DNA from: Azospirillum oryzae | Lineage (GTDB): Bacteria > Pseudomonadota > Alphaproteobacteria > Azospirillales > Azospirillaceae | Assembly: GCF_900177515.1 (NCBI RefSeq) | Contig: NZ_FXAK01000005.1 | Span: 380,501 to 444,500 of the forward strand | Direction: 5' to 3' | Length of the DNA: 64,000 bases | In this document: piece by piece, positions 63,007 to 64,000 of the stretch | Layout: every line of letters begins with the position of its first letter | How positions within the stretch are numbered: the stretch's first letter is position 1 | Notes under the pieces: model-generated | What the model was told of the DNA's origin: nothing | Database searches by the model: none | Seen by the model: only the letters and a program-made list of their open reading frames with translations | Position numbers and translations under genes: made by a program

Positions 63007-63894
63007 TCACGGCCACTTCACCTCGGGCGGCAGGCTCATCAGGATCGCCTCGGTGTTGCCGCCGGTCTTCAGGCCGAAGGTGGTGCCGCGGTCGTAGAGC
63101 AGGTTGAACTCCACATACCGGCCGCGGCGGATCAACTGGTGCTCGCGCTGCTCGGCGGTCCAGGGGCGGTTCATATGCCGGCGCACCAGGGCGACGTAGG
63201 TGTCGAGGAAGGCGGTGCCGACGTCGCGGGTGAAGGCGAAGTCGGCCTCCCAGTCGCCCGACTCGAGATTGTCGAAAAAGATGCCGCCGACGCCGCGCGC
63301 CTCGTCCCGGTGGGGCAGGTAGAAATAGCGGTCGCACCACTCCTTGTAGCGCGGGTAATAATCCGGGTCGTGGCGGTCGCAGGCGGCGCGCAGGCCGGCG
63401 TGGAAGTCGGCAGTATCCTGGTCGTCCGGGATCATCGGCGTCAGGTCGGCGCCGCCGCCGAACCAGCCCTTGGTCGTCACGATGTGGCGCGTGTTCATGT
63501 GGGTTGCCGGCACCAGCGGCGAGCGCATGTGCGCCACCAGACTGATTCCCGCCGCCCAGAACGCGCCGGTCTCGGCCGCGCCGGGGATGTTGGCACGGAA
63601 CTCCGGGCTGAAGGTGCCGTGGACGGTCGAGATGTTGACCCCGACCTTTTCGAACACCCGGCCCTTCATCACCGACATGGTGCCGCCGCCGCCCTCGCCG
63701 CCGCCATGGTCGGGACGGCTCCAGCTCTTGCGCTCGAACCGGCCGGGGGGCAGGTCGGCGTGGGTGCCGGTCAGCTCGTCCTCCAGCGTCTCGAAGGCGG
63801 TGCAGATGCGGTCGCGCAATTCCTGGAACCAGGCGGCGGCGCGGGCCTTGCGGTCTTCGATGATGCTGGGGTCGGCTGACGTGACGGCTGTCAT
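63007..63894 (-). CDS. hemF: aerobic coproporphyrinogen III oxidase
   Basis: Oxygen-dependent enzyme of 295 residues that decarboxylates coproporphyrinogen III to protoporphyrinogen IX in heme synthesis. [33 protein letters not shown] and the block [14 protein letters not shown] are diagnostic, and the C-terminus [23 protein letters not shown] is fully conserved. The start overlaps the stop of the trmL-type gene (ATGA at 63891-63894), indicating coupling. It is an oxygen-dependent enzyme; an anaerobic counterpart (HemN) is not in the window. Confidence 0.96.
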   Translation of the reverse strand: MTAVTSADPSIIEDRKARAAAWFQELRDRICTAFETLEDELTGTHADLPPGRFERKSWSRPDHGGGEGGGGTMSVMKGRVFEKVGVNISTVHGTFSPEFRANIPGAAETGAFWAAGISLVAHMRSPLVPATHMNTRHIVTTKGWFGGGADLTPMIPDDQDTADFHAGLRAACDRHDPDYYPRYKEWCDRYFYLPHRDEARGVGGIFFDNLESGDWEADFAFTRDVGTAFLDTYVALVRRHMNRPWTAEQREHQLIRRGRYVEFNLLYDRGTTFGLKTGGNTEAILMSLPPEVKWP

Positions 63895-64000
63895 GGCGTG
63901 TCCGGCTGTGCAGGGGAAGGCTGTGGACCTGCTGCGGCAGTCTGCCGCAAGGCCTCACCCAACACCATCGCCGCGCTGACCGCAACGTTCAAGGAGCGGG
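63891..64000 (-). CDS. trmL: 3' end of a TrmL-type tRNA (cytidine/uridine-2'-O-)-methyltransferase (partial)
   Basis: The last 35 codons of a minus-strand gene that starts beyond the window. The visible sequence [20 protein letters not shown] is the C-terminal SPOUT knot motif of TrmL/SpoU methyltransferases, which modify the 2'-O of nucleotide 34 in tRNA-Leu. A short Pro/Ala tail ([11 protein letters not shown]) follows. The TGA overlaps the hemF ATG. Other SPOUT enzymes share this motif, so the exact target is likely but not certain. Confidence 0.8.
   Translation of the reverse strand, partial: RSLNVAVSAAMVLGEALRQTAAAGPQPSPAQPDTP

Overview
The window is about 69-70 percent GC with strongly GC-biased third codon positions, tightly packed genes and many ATGA/TGATG stop-start overlaps. 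It carries HWE/HisKA_2 and CHASE3 signalling proteins, a fused indolepyruvate ferredoxin oxidoreductase, a PilZ-type cellulose synthase and an alphaproteobacterial type VI secretion (T6SS) gene set. This points to an alphaproteobacterium of the Azospirillum/Rhodospirillales kind. That assignment is inferred from gene content, not from a marker gene. No rRNA, tRNA, CRISPR array, insertion sequence or phage gene was seen.

Layout. 1-4.6 kb: a PAS hybrid histidine kinase, then a CHASE3/HisKA_2 kinase and a stand-alone response regulator; a FixK/FNR-type box precedes the second kinase. 4.6-7.5 kb: nitroreductase, OsmC peroxidase, AEC carrier (all minus strand) and an FMN reductase. 7.7-16.2 kb: a cellulose operon bcsA-bcsB-bcsZ-TPR protein-lipoprotein, translationally coupled over most of its length. 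16.5-27.2 kb: indolepyruvate ferredoxin oxidoreductase, GMC oxidoreductase, EamA carrier, a CPA1 antiporter with a cyclic-nucleotide domain, an OmpA protein and a LysR regulator. 27.4-34.6 kb: clpB behind a heat-shock-like promoter, an unknown cysteine-motif membrane protein, an SDR, pabB-pabC and a GyrI-like protein.

34.6-55 kb is the most unusual part: a T6SS accessory and signalling block. It contains an exported caspase with an EF-hand and a DUF4384 domain, a glycine-zipper lipoprotein, an exported WD40-caspase fusion, tssL (with an OmpA domain), tssM, tagF, vgrG, a DUF4123 adaptor, tagH (FHA), a PpkA-like transmembrane kinase that also ends in DUF4384, and an envelope-anchored S33 hydrolase. 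TssA, B, C, E, F, G, H, J, K and Hcp are not in this window. The two caspases and the kinase tail are predicted to lie on the periplasmic side, which suggests an envelope signalling or proteolysis layer around TssL/TssM.

55-64 kb: a small unknown gene behind a clear sigma70 promoter; a divergent lysR/wrbA/glutathionyl-hydroquinone reductase module with a perfect LysR-type dyad (probable quinone stress response); a small secreted protein, strong hairpins and an unknown protein; a HAMP/SpoIIE-type phosphatase lacking several metal-ligand aspartates; topoisomerase IB; a small unknown protein; and hemF overlapping the 3' end of a trmL-type tRNA methyltransferase that runs off the window.
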